39,950 nucleotides of DNA from Halieaceae bacterium (GTDB lineage Bacteria; Pseudomonadota; Gammaproteobacteria; Pseudomonadales; Halieaceae): the NCBI GenBank assembly GCA_024640505.1, contig JAHEEV010000027.1:1-39950 (forward strand), read 5' to 3'. The notes below the pieces were generated by a model that saw only the letters and a list, made by a program, of their open reading frames with translations, ran no database searches and had not been told where the DNA came from. The position numbers and the translations under genes were made by a program. Of this stretch, positions 1 to 6,766 are shown piece after piece (position 1 is the stretch's first letter; each line of letters opens with the position of its first letter).

Positions 1-167
1 TGGTTTCCAGCTCGGGTTGAGGGTATTCCGGGCGTTTGTCGCCCGCCTGCAGGGCCCGCAGAGGTTTTGGCGCCAGCCGAATTGTTGTGCCTGGTTCTAT
101 CGCGGCCGTATTGTAAAATGCCTGCGCACAGATAGAAGCGGAAATTATCCGGCCCTGGGGTCTCACT
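1..167. other. Window-edge stretch, possible gene fragment
   Basis: No gene can be called with confidence. On the minus strand a frame is open from the left edge to about 166, where a GTG could serve as start; its codons are of plausible type (about 55 residues), but a start there would leave only one base between it and the TTG start of the plus-strand glycosyltransferase. On the plus strand, frame 1 is open until a TAG at 133-135 and could be the tail of an upstream gene. Both readings are inference from open frames only. Confidence 0.25.
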
Positions 168-1136
168 TTGCAACTGACTACGCTGATACCGGCATTCAAT
201 CCACAGTATTTGCAGGAGCTTCTGATTGCTGTTGGAAGCCAGGTTAGAAAACCTGATCTGATCATTATTTCCGATGACAGCAGAAACAACGATTTTCTAA
301 GCGCGCTTGGACAGAAAAAAATGCAGCGCCTGGCCCAAGGCTTGAACATAGAGACATCGGAAGGACCAAAAAAAGGCCAGTATGCCAATTTCCGCCACCT
401 TGTCAGCAAACTAACTGATGACGACACCCACTTTCATCTGCTTTGTGATGACGACATTATCTACCCCGACTTTTATAAACGTCATCTACAAGCTCACACC
501 AGCTCTGCTGCCCTTGCTACATTCAGCCGACGTTGGATAGCAGTAGAGAGCGGACAACCTGAGTCAGCCGCAAATTATCCCGCTGCAATCGCTGATTCTG
601 CCAACAAGTTTGTATTGGTCAATGACGACTATTTATTCAAAACCACACTACCCGTCATGAATAATTGGCTGGGAGAGTTTTCCAATACAGTTTTCAAAAA
701 GGATGCACGTGATTTATTTCTCGATCCGAGACTCAATGGAGTATGCCATTACGGGCTATATGATCTTGGCATCTACCTGCGTTCGGCCCGGTCGCACGGA
801 TGCCTCTTGATCAACGAGCATCTCGGGGCCTTCAGGCGAAATCCGTCGCAACATTCCAGCCAGACTCAAAGTCCTACATTCAGGTGCAGCGTGGTCGCCT
901 GGGTGGCGCTTTCCATCGCGGCGTCACAGCAGGATAAGATTTCCGAAGCGGATTTGGTGACTACCGCCAAACGCGTTTTCTCCATATTGAAAAAGTACTT
1001 TGCTCAGGACCCGAAAGTACAGAGGGTCCTGGCGCTGGAAGTTTTAATTGATCAGCGCAGAACCGAAGCCTTTGCCAGCCAGTTTCTCGACATCTTGCCG
1101 GCGTTCCAGGACCACATAGATCCGGCACTTTTCTGA
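168..1136 (+). CDS. GT2-family glycosyltransferase
   Basis: A 322-residue protein with the layout of a GT-A fold family 2 glycosyltransferase. The N-terminus has a beta-strand ending in IPAFNP (residues 8-13), followed by an ISDDS segment typical of nucleotide-sugar binding, and a CDDD motif near residue 95 that fits the metal-binding DXD element. Such enzymes transfer a sugar from a nucleotide donor at the cytoplasmic face of the membrane, usually for lipopolysaccharide or capsule; the substrate cannot be read from the sequence. No signal peptide or membrane segment is evident. The start is a TTG: the frame has a stop at 114-116 and no ATG or GTG before the conserved N-terminal strand, and the ribosome site is weak. 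It converges on the SDR gene. The stretch is more A+T-rich than the rest of the window, as sugar loci often are. Confidence 0.72.
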   Translation: MQLTTLIPAFNPQYLQELLIAVGSQVRKPDLIIISDDSRNNDFLSALGQKKMQRLAQGLNIETSEGPKKGQYANFRHLVSKLTDDDTHFHLLCDDDIIYPDFYKRHLQAHTSSAALATFSRRWIAVESGQPESAANYPAAIADSANKFVLVNDDYLFKTTLPVMNNWLGEFSNTVFKKDARDLFLDPRLNGVCHYGLYDLGIYLRSARSHGCLLINEHLGAFRRNPSQHSSQTQSPTFRCSVVAWVALSIAASQQDKISEADLVTTAKRVFSILKKYFAQDPKVQRVLALEVLIDQRRTEAFASQFLDILPAFQDHIDPALF

Positions 1137-1196
1137 CGTCATTGGCAAATAATATAGCGCAACTGTCGCAGTCTGATAGCCGCTTCCAACCCGAAG

Positions 1197-2183
1197 TTAG
1201 AAAGCAGTCGGGGGTGCCTCTTCAGAATAAATAAGCGATGGTGGAAGCCCCCTGATCCATTCAACAGTATCTGCAATCCCCTGTCTGATGCTTGTTTTCG
1301 GAGCCCAGCCTAAAGTACTTTTTGCGAGAGCGATGTCGGCAAATCGATGCTCGCTATCGGTCGGTCGCGATGGCAGTGCCTCACTCTGCGAATCTATTTC
1401 TTGCCCCAAAACATCCTGGAGAATATCCAGGATTTCAGTATTCGTATATTCCAGTCCTGAGCCAATGTTCAGAATGTCGTGATCCGAATTGTTGTTATAC
1501 GCCAGTAGTAACGCGTCAACTACGTCCTCTACATATATCCAGTCTCTTCGGGAAATACCTTTTACAAGTTGTACGGGGCTACCCTGCAAAGCGCTGTTGA
1601 TGGCTGTCGGCAGAAATCGGTGCGGTGATTCCCAGGGACCATAAACGTGGAATAGGCGCAATTGCGTTATCGACAATCCGTGGGCCGCACGGGCCTGGCT
1701 GTAGAGTAAACCCGCGGCTGCTTTGACCGCTCCGAGCAGGGTTATGGGCTTGACGACAAATGACTCCTTTAGCGGAAGGTGTGAGGGCGCGTACTCCGTC
1801 GACGAGCCGGTAACGACTAACCGCAGGCCCGGGTTAACAGCTTGCATCGCCTGGATCAAATTTGATGCCCCGACCACTGATGTGCAGACGTAATCCTGCG
1901 CAGAAGTATTCAGGCCCTTGGCAGCGGCCAGATGAAAAATCACTGCGGGATTGACGCTTTGCACTAAACCTGACGTATAGGCGTTATCCGTGATATCCCC
2001 TGAATGAACCGTTAAGCTGTCGATACAATCCGCCAACCGCCATGGCGAGGAAGTGTGGCGCAGCAGGACGTGAACACGTGCTTCCAGAGCGAGTAATCGA
2101 CGTATCAAAGACGCTGCTACAAAACTGGAGCCGCCTGTTATCAGCACTGTGCGATTTCGCCAGCAGTTGTTGTCGGATAACAT
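1197..2183 (-). CDS. NAD(P)-dependent epimerase/dehydratase-like (extended SDR)
   Basis: A 328-residue extended short-chain dehydrogenase/reductase. The N-terminal Rossmann strand TVLITGGSS (12-20) is present, but the usual GxxGxxG continuation reads GGSSFVA. The strand with GSSTEY (126-131) supplies the usual Ser/Thr, and RLFHVYGPWESP and RRDWIYVEDV are characteristic of nucleotide-sugar epimerases and dehydratases. The YxxxK active site is altered: it reads LLGAVK, so Lys154 is kept and the expected Tyr150 is Leu. I checked the codons and it is not a frameshift. The gene starts 4 bases after the stop of the aldolase-like gene and is surely co-transcribed with it. It probably acts on a nucleotide-linked or free sugar, but without the Tyr it may be a different activity or a binding protein. 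Confidence 0.75.
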   Translation of the reverse strand: MLSDNNCWRNRTVLITGGSSFVAASLIRRLLALEARVHVLLRHTSSPWRLADCIDSLTVHSGDITDNAYTSGLVQSVNPAVIFHLAAAKGLNTSAQDYVCTSVVGASNLIQAMQAVNPGLRLVVTGSSTEYAPSHLPLKESFVVKPITLLGAVKAAAGLLYSQARAAHGLSITQLRLFHVYGPWESPHRFLPTAINSALQGSPVQLVKGISRRDWIYVEDVVDALLLAYNNNSDHDILNIGSGLEYTNTEILDILQDVLGQEIDSQSEALPSRPTDSEHRFADIALAKSTLGWAPKTSIRQGIADTVEWIRGLPPSLIYSEEAPPTAF

Positions 2184-2187
2184 ACGC

Positions 2188-2973
2188 CTACGCCGTACCT
2201 GCGGTCTGCCGCACGATTTTCACGAGTTCGTTATGATCGGCAGTACGCTGCTGAGCGCTTCGCCTCGAGCAGTGAACCCAGTAATTCCGCAAACCATCTA
2301 CGATTGCCTTGGGGCCGCACTCGGCCGAGTCTCGTCGAAATGAACGCCGTAAAAAAGTGAAATGGCACTGCAGTCGCTCAAGTTCCTCCATTATTCTCCT
2401 GCAGGGTATCGGGCTTCCACGTGAAATATCGGTCAGACCGGCGACGCCGAATCTGACATCGGGCAGTGCTTCCCGAACCCTTTCTACGGAACCATCCACA
2501 AGCGCTGTGAATATCGAGCCACCGCCACGACTGATCGCGAAATCATTCAGCCCGAAGAAAACACAATGCACAGGAAGTTCATTGATTTGGGAGGCGATGG
2601 GCGCACACTCCGCTGTTTCCAGCATAATTGCAGTCTCGCACCTCCCGTCCACTAGTTCTAAAAAGCCGGTAACATCGGCCAGAGTCTTCGCCATGGGAAG
2701 TACGATCACGCCCGCAGCTGCAGCGATGGCCGCCTCGATCTCATCCGGCGTATGATCGCCGTAACTATTGAGCCTGCACCAACTGGTGGCGCCCTGGATG
2801 GCGGATACGGCGCGCAAGTCTGCAAAGGTGCCAGGGCGTATTTCTGTGTCGAATCCAAGCTGACGGAAATCCTTGCCAAGGGTCTCTGTGTCGACAAGAA
2901 ACGTGTTTATACCGGCGCGCATATGAGATATCACGCCCTGGACATCATTTTCAAAAAGCACCAGTTCAATCAT
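2188..2973 (-). CDS. HpcH/HpaI aldolase / citrate lyase family-like protein
   Basis: A 261-residue TIM-barrel protein resembling the HpcH/HpaI aldolase and CitE superfamily. The visible hallmarks are GVIVLPMAK, the metal-ligand Glu in IMLETAEC and the Asp in GLNDFAIS, in the family order. Members cleave or form C-C bonds using pyruvate- or acetyl-CoA-type enolates; the substrate here is unknown. I chose the ATG at 2973 rather than an in-frame ATG at 3078, because the family-like N-terminus begins there and an AGGA-type ribosome site lies just upstream. The gene is followed after 4 bases by the SDR gene, so the two products probably act in one sugar or acid-sugar pathway. It is one of three genes of this superfamily in the window; the other two belong to the EMC cluster and are clearly different. 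Confidence 0.65.
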   Translation of the reverse strand: MIELVLFENDVQGVISHMRAGINTFLVDTETLGKDFRQLGFDTEIRPGTFADLRAVSAIQGATSWCRLNSYGDHTPDEIEAAIAAAAGVIVLPMAKTLADVTGFLELVDGRCETAIMLETAECAPIASQINELPVHCVFFGLNDFAISRGGGSIFTALVDGSVERVREALPDVRFGVAGLTDISRGSPIPCRRIMEELERLQCHFTFLRRSFRRDSAECGPKAIVDGLRNYWVHCSRRSAQQRTADHNELVKIVRQTAGTA

Positions 2974-3240
2974 GGATTCCTGCTCATTTGAGCGGATGGA
3001 TTTCTGCGGCTTATCTTGGACATGTGCCGAGTATAATAAATACCAAGCGGGTAGTGGGAGCATATATCCGTAACACACTCATAACTATACGTTACAGAAT
3101 ATGATCCGTTCCCGGCTTTGGGTCCGAATCTTCCAGAATATAGAAATTCTCCAGCCGCGGGGCGGGTGCAGTCAAACCATACCTCATTTTGGTAATCCCG
3201 TGCTCTGCCGAAGCGGCGGTTGCTGGCCTACGCTAGTGGC
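2974..3240. other. Intergenic region upstream of the aldolase-SDR pair
   Basis: An A+T-rich gap with no convincing gene. On the minus strand a TATACT-like -10 lies in the run near 3030-3045, but I see no good -35. A spaced inverted repeat (GTAAC at 3070-3074, GTTAC at 3091-3095) sits upstream of it and could be a regulator site; with 5-base arms it may also be chance. Confidence 0.3.
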
Positions 3241-3360
3241 ATGGATCACGATCGAAGATTGGAACAGGATATGTCAGCGATAGCGAGCTATGCGCTATGG
3301 CTGGGCATGTCGCTGGGCATTACGGCGGGATTTGTCATCGGGGTGTACTGGCCTTACTGA
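3241..3360 (+). CDS. Possible small single-span membrane peptide (39 aa)
   Basis: A short frame starting with ATG at 3241 and ending TGA at 3358-3360. It encodes a charged N-terminus (MDHDRRLEQDM) followed by a run of about 25 mostly hydrophobic residues (ASYALWLGMSLGITAGFVIG) ending in VYWPY. The charge and hydrophobicity pattern is that of a one-pass inner-membrane peptide. An internal ATG at 3271, preceded by AGGAT, is an alternative start. The ribosome site for the first ATG is weak. It resembles no family I recognise, and chance cannot be excluded. The bases from 3361 to 3523 before the next gene show no further coding signal. Confidence 0.4.
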   Translation: MDHDRRLEQDMSAIASYALWLGMSLGITAGFVIGVYWPY

Positions 3361-3523
3361 CAGCCCCGGCTCCTGTCCGGTTTACCGGCTTCATTCCCTC
3401 GCGCACTGCGCCTGCCGCAAAATGACGCTGGCACAATGCAAACCCATAAATTCAATAAATAGTCTCCCAATTTCCGGGCTGTGCGTTAGAGTGTCCTGAC
3501 CAACCAGTGATGGAGCCAGTCCT

Positions 3524-3940
3524 ATGACACATGGCGATCAACTGTCGGACCCTGAGGTACTCAACCGTTGCTTCGAGGATGTCGCTCAGTCGGGTGTCGA
3601 TATCGCCCCGATGGTCTACCAGACATTTCTTGAAGCGATGCCGGAAGCCGACCAGCATATCGGCTACATGGATGAACGGATGCGCGGTCGAATGCTGGAC
3701 CAGATTTTCAATCTTTTGCTCGATGATATCGACACCAGCTATCTTGAGTTCGAGACACGCACGCATCGCGGCTATGGTGCGAACAGCAGGTTCTACCGCG
3801 GTATGCTGGAAGCCGTCAGGGATGCGGTAAAGCGAGCATTGAAAGACGGATGGTCGACGCAGTACGAGTCTGCCTTTACGCGCTCGATCGATCAGATTGT
3901 TGAAGAGATAGAGCGGCTGGAATCGCCTTCACCGGCGTAA
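3524..3940 (+). CDS. Globin-like protein
   Basis: A 138-residue all-helical protein with a globin-like pattern: helices around MVYQTFLEAMP (30-40), a probable E helix near 55-70, then THRGYGANSRFY (80-91), where His81 sits where the heme-ligating F8 His would be. The C-terminal part runs MLEAVRDAVKRAL, a Trp at 110 and a final amphipathic helix, matching the G and H helices of single-domain bacterial globins. The role could be oxygen or NO binding or heme-based sensing; the sequence does not tell which. The ATG has a GGAG ribosome site 8 bases upstream. It stands alone between unrelated genes and converges on the DUF599 gene. The assignment rests on pattern alone. Confidence 0.58.
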   Translation: MTHGDQLSDPEVLNRCFEDVAQSGVDIAPMVYQTFLEAMPEADQHIGYMDERMRGRMLDQIFNLLLDDIDTSYLEFETRTHRGYGANSRFYRGMLEAVRDAVKRALKDGWSTQYESAFTRSIDQIVEEIERLESPSPA

Positions 3941-3981
3941 CTGCGGTGTCACTGCTGCGATCGCCTGCCATACGGCCGGGA

Positions 3982-4590
3982 TCACGGGTCCGTGAGTGGT
4001 GCAGGGCGCGCCACTATTCCTTTACTGCCGGCGCAATATAGGCCCGCCGAATCCATGAGTTTTGCCAGGTTGCAGGCAAAGGTCTGGCACTCCTGCGAGG
4101 TCAGCGCCTCGCCCGTATCCGGTGCAGCACCCATGACCACCGCCGCAAAACCGTACTGCCGCAGACTCCAGGTGACCTTGAAAAAGGCGTAAATCAGAAT
4201 CACCAGTAACAGGGCCAGCTTGGCCTCAATCTGGTCATTGGACTGAGGTTCTGCAAAGGGTATATGCGACGTGATTTCCGCGATTTTCTCGCTGGTCGTC
4301 AAGGCAGTCAGCACACCGGCCATCAACAACAAGGTGGTGGAGGCAAAAAAGCCGACGACCCGTTCCTGGCTGGCCAGGAGTGAGGCATCGGTCATCCGCA
4401 TTTCACGATCGAGCAGGCGTCTCGCCCACGCCTCCCGGTGGTTGCGCAGGGAGCGGGAGAGTGAGAGCTTCACCCCCTTCTTGGCGCGGTATTTCGCATA
4501 GCGCGCATAGCCGATCCAGAGCAACAGGAAATAGGCCAGTGCGACCAGTTCAATGACATCGAGCGGTAATTGCACGATCGCTGAGCTCAC
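3982..4590 (-). CDS. DUF599-family membrane protein
   Basis: A 202-residue protein with an N-terminal membrane segment (about 10-28), the positively charged NHREAWARRLLDREMRM stretch (50-66), then ERVVGFFASTTLLLMAGVL, which is the most typical part of DUF599 proteins, and a third hydrophobic segment around 125-140. The function of the family is unknown. The start is a GTG at 4590. It follows mcl after 34 bases on the same strand, so it is probably read from the EMC operon, though nothing in it suggests a metabolic role. The C-terminal part after LMDSAG ends sooner than I expect for the family (usually somewhat over 210 residues), so a shortened end is possible. Confidence 0.65.
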   Translation of the reverse strand: MSSAIVQLPLDVIELVALAYFLLLWIGYARYAKYRAKKGVKLSLSRSLRNHREAWARRLLDREMRMTDASLLASQERVVGFFASTTLLLMAGVLTALTTSEKIAEITSHIPFAEPQSNDQIEAKLALLLVILIYAFFKVTWSLRQYGFAAVVMGAAPDTGEALTSQECQTFACNLAKLMDSAGLYCAGSKGIVARPAPLTDP

Positions 4591-4624
4591 CTGTTTGTGG
4601 CGGATATGCTGTGGTCAGTCGACA

Positions 4625-5674
4625 TCAGAATCCGTACAGCTCCCGGTAGTGTTCGTCCTTGTCGGCAATCAGTTTCGCCAGGTCCACCATCACCTTGCAC
4701 TGCTTCCAGGATGCATCGTCCTGCATTTTTCCATCGACCATGACGGCTCCCGAGCCGTCGGGCAGGGCTTCAAGTACCCGCCTGGCCCAGATAACCTCGT
4801 CGGCCGGGGGGCTGAAGACGGTCTTGGCGATGTCGATCTGGCTGGGGTGCAGCGACCAGGCGCCGACGCAGCCCATCAGGAAAGCATTGCGGAACTGGTC
4901 TTCACAGGCCAGTGGGTCGTCGATCGCGCCAAAAGGTCCGTAAAAGGGCAGGGCGCCGACACTGACGCAGGCGTCCACCATGCGCCCGATGGTGTAATGC
5001 CAGAGGTCCTGCGCGTGGGTGCCGCGCTCCGCGTCGGGATTGTCCGGATCCGGGTCGTTGCGCACCAGGTAGCCGGGATGACCGCCGCCGATACGGGTGG
5101 TTTTCATGCGGCGTGAGGCCGCCAGGTCGGCGGGTCCCAGGCTCATGCCCTGGATGCGCGGACTGGCGTTGGCGATCTCCTCCACATTGGCCACGCCGAG
5201 GGCTGTCTCGAGTATGCAGTGCAGCAGGATGGGTCTGTCCAGTGAGGCGCGGGCCTCCAGCTGGGCCACCAGTTGATCTGCGTAGTGGATGTCCCATGGC
5301 CCCTGAACTTTGGGCAGCATGATAACGTCCACCTTGTCGCCCACCTCGGTCACGATACGGGTGACATCGTCGAGAAACCACGGGCTGTCGAGGCTGTTCA
5401 CCCGCGTCCAGAGCTGGGTGTCACCGAAGTCATTCTCCCGGGCGATGCGGATGAACCCTTCACGGGCCGCCTCCTTGTTATCGATGGCGACGGCGTCCTC
5501 CATGTTGCCCAGCAGAATATCCACCTTGGCCGCGATGTCAGGCGCCTTCTCGGCCATTCGCGGGTTACTCGGATCGAAGAAGTGGATCATCCGCGAGGGG
5601 CGTACGGGGATGTCGCGCACCGGCTCCGGTGCGCCGAGGGCCAGCGGCCTGAAGAAATCTCTGGGACTACGCAT
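4625..5674 (-). CDS. mcl: Malyl-CoA / beta-methylmalyl-CoA lyase
   Basis: A 349-residue CitE-superfamily lyase. It cleaves beta-methylmalyl-CoA to glyoxylate plus propionyl-CoA and can also interconvert malyl-CoA with acetyl-CoA plus glyoxylate. Visible features are GNMEDAV (56-62), [11 protein letters not shown], the metal-ligand Glu156 in ILETALG and Asp183 in GPADLAAS, then TTRIGGGHP and a C-terminal lid with [12 protein letters not shown]. The length and the N-terminal [13 protein letters not shown] block match my recollection of the Chloroflexus aurantiacus type (about 348 residues) better than the roughly 320-residue alphaproteobacterial Mcl1. The ATG has a clear AAGGAG site. It is the last enzyme gene of the mcd-mch-ecm-meaB-mcl operon, 100 bases after meaB. 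Confidence 0.88.
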   Translation of the reverse strand: MRSPRDFFRPLALGAPEPVRDIPVRPSRMIHFFDPSNPRMAEKAPDIAAKVDILLGNMEDAVAIDNKEAAREGFIRIARENDFGDTQLWTRVNSLDSPWFLDDVTRIVTEVGDKVDVIMLPKVQGPWDIHYADQLVAQLEARASLDRPILLHCILETALGVANVEEIANASPRIQGMSLGPADLAASRRMKTTRIGGGHPGYLVRNDPDPDNPDAERGTHAQDLWHYTIGRMVDACVSVGALPFYGPFGAIDDPLACEDQFRNAFLMGCVGAWSLHPSQIDIAKTVFSPPADEVIWARRVLEALPDGSGAVMVDGKMQDDASWKQCKVMVDLAKLIADKDEHYRELYGF

Positions 5675-5690
5675 ACTGTTCTCCTTGTTC

Positions 5691-5706
5691 AGCCGCAGTG
5701 GCGGCT
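5691..5706 (-). repeat. Small hairpin between meaB and mcl
   Basis: A perfect 6-bp inverted repeat (AGCCGC / GCGGCT) with a 4-base loop, lying in the 100-base gap between meaB and mcl, just upstream of the mcl ribosome site. There is no T-run, so it is not a terminator by itself. It could be a processing or stability element that sets mcl expression apart from the upstream genes. Confidence 0.35.
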
Positions 5707-5774
5707 ATAGCGATTATTGCTGGAAGCGGAACTGCCGTCGAATCCTCGCCGGTAGAGCCGCTTACTGCGGTGTT

Positions 5775-6758
5775 TCATTTACTCAGTAACCTGCTGCGAA
5801 GCACCTCGTACTGTTCATACAGGGATGTCGGCTCCACCGCCAGTTCCCTCAGCAGAACCTGCTCCCCTCCGAGTTGCTCCAGGCCGTGGGACCCGAACTC
5901 CCCGCGCAGCCGCTTGACGATCCAGGCTGCCTGGTAACCCCGGCGGCGTTCCCGCAACATGTCCATAGCGAGCAGGTGCTGGTGATGAGCTTCCAGTACA
6001 TCGGCCAATACCTCGATGCCCGTCCCGACAGTGGCACTGACCGATAGCACGGGTACTTCCCAGCCACCTTCGCCATGTTCCCTGCCGAGGGCGGCGGAGA
6101 GCTCTGACAGGGTGCGCCGGGCGACGGCACCCATGTCCTCCTTGTTGACGACCAGCACGTGGGGGACTTCCAGAATGCCTGCCTTGAGGAACTGGATGCT
6201 GTCGCCGGAGCCGGGTTGTGCGACGAAGCAGGTGGTGTCGCACATGCCGGAGACATCGACCTCGCGCTGACCGACACCGACCGTTTCTATCAGCGTGATA
6301 TCGAAAGCCGCCAGCATGACCTGGCTCATGGGCCAGACCTCGGCGCTCAGGCCGCCGAATTCACCGCGGCAGGCCAGTGAACGGACGAACACGCCGTCGT
6401 CATCGTGGCTGGTTTTCATACGCAACCGATCCCCCAGCAGGGCTCCACCGCTGATCGGGCTGGAGGGGTCCACCGCCAGCACGCCGACACTGAGGCCGCG
6501 TTGACGCCAGACCCGCATCAGCGCCGCCGTGAGGGACGATTTGCCGGCGCCGGGTGGACCGGTGATGCCGATCAGCCGCGAGTTTTCCATGCCGGTGGCC
6601 GACCCCTGCAGTCGCGCAAGCAGGATGCTGGCGCAGCGGCGGGCCTCGGGGCGCCGGTCATCCAGCAGATTCAGGGCCGATGCCAGCGCGGCTCGCCTGC
6701 CGGCGGTGACGTCAGCCGCCAGTGACTCGGGATCAGGGAATGGGTGGCCGGCGGTCAT
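5775..6758 (-). CDS. meaB: MeaB-type G-protein chaperone of the B12-dependent mutase
   Basis: A 327-residue GTPase of the MeaB/ArgK group. It loads adenosylcobalamin into acyl-CoA mutases and protects them during turnover. It carries the P-loop GPPGAGKS (67-74), the VDPSSP(I)SGGALLGDR block typical of the family, ETVGVGQ as the switch/Walker B region and NKED as the guanine-recognition motif. The C-terminal part contains the dimerisation helices. It starts 8 bases after the stop of ecm, so translation is probably coupled and the partner is almost certainly the adjacent mutase. The length is normal for the family. Confidence 0.92.
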   Translation of the reverse strand: MTAGHPFPDPESLAADVTAGRRAALASALNLLDDRRPEARRCASILLARLQGSATGMENSRLIGITGPPGAGKSSLTAALMRVWRQRGLSVGVLAVDPSSPISGGALLGDRLRMKTSHDDDGVFVRSLACRGEFGGLSAEVWPMSQVMLAAFDITLIETVGVGQREVDVSGMCDTTCFVAQPGSGDSIQFLKAGILEVPHVLVVNKEDMGAVARRTLSELSAALGREHGEGGWEVPVLSVSATVGTGIEVLADVLEAHHQHLLAMDMLRERRRGYQAAWIVKRLRGEFGSHGLEQLGGEQVLLRELAVEPTSLYEQYEVLRSRLLSK

Positions 6759-6766
6759 TGTGCTGT

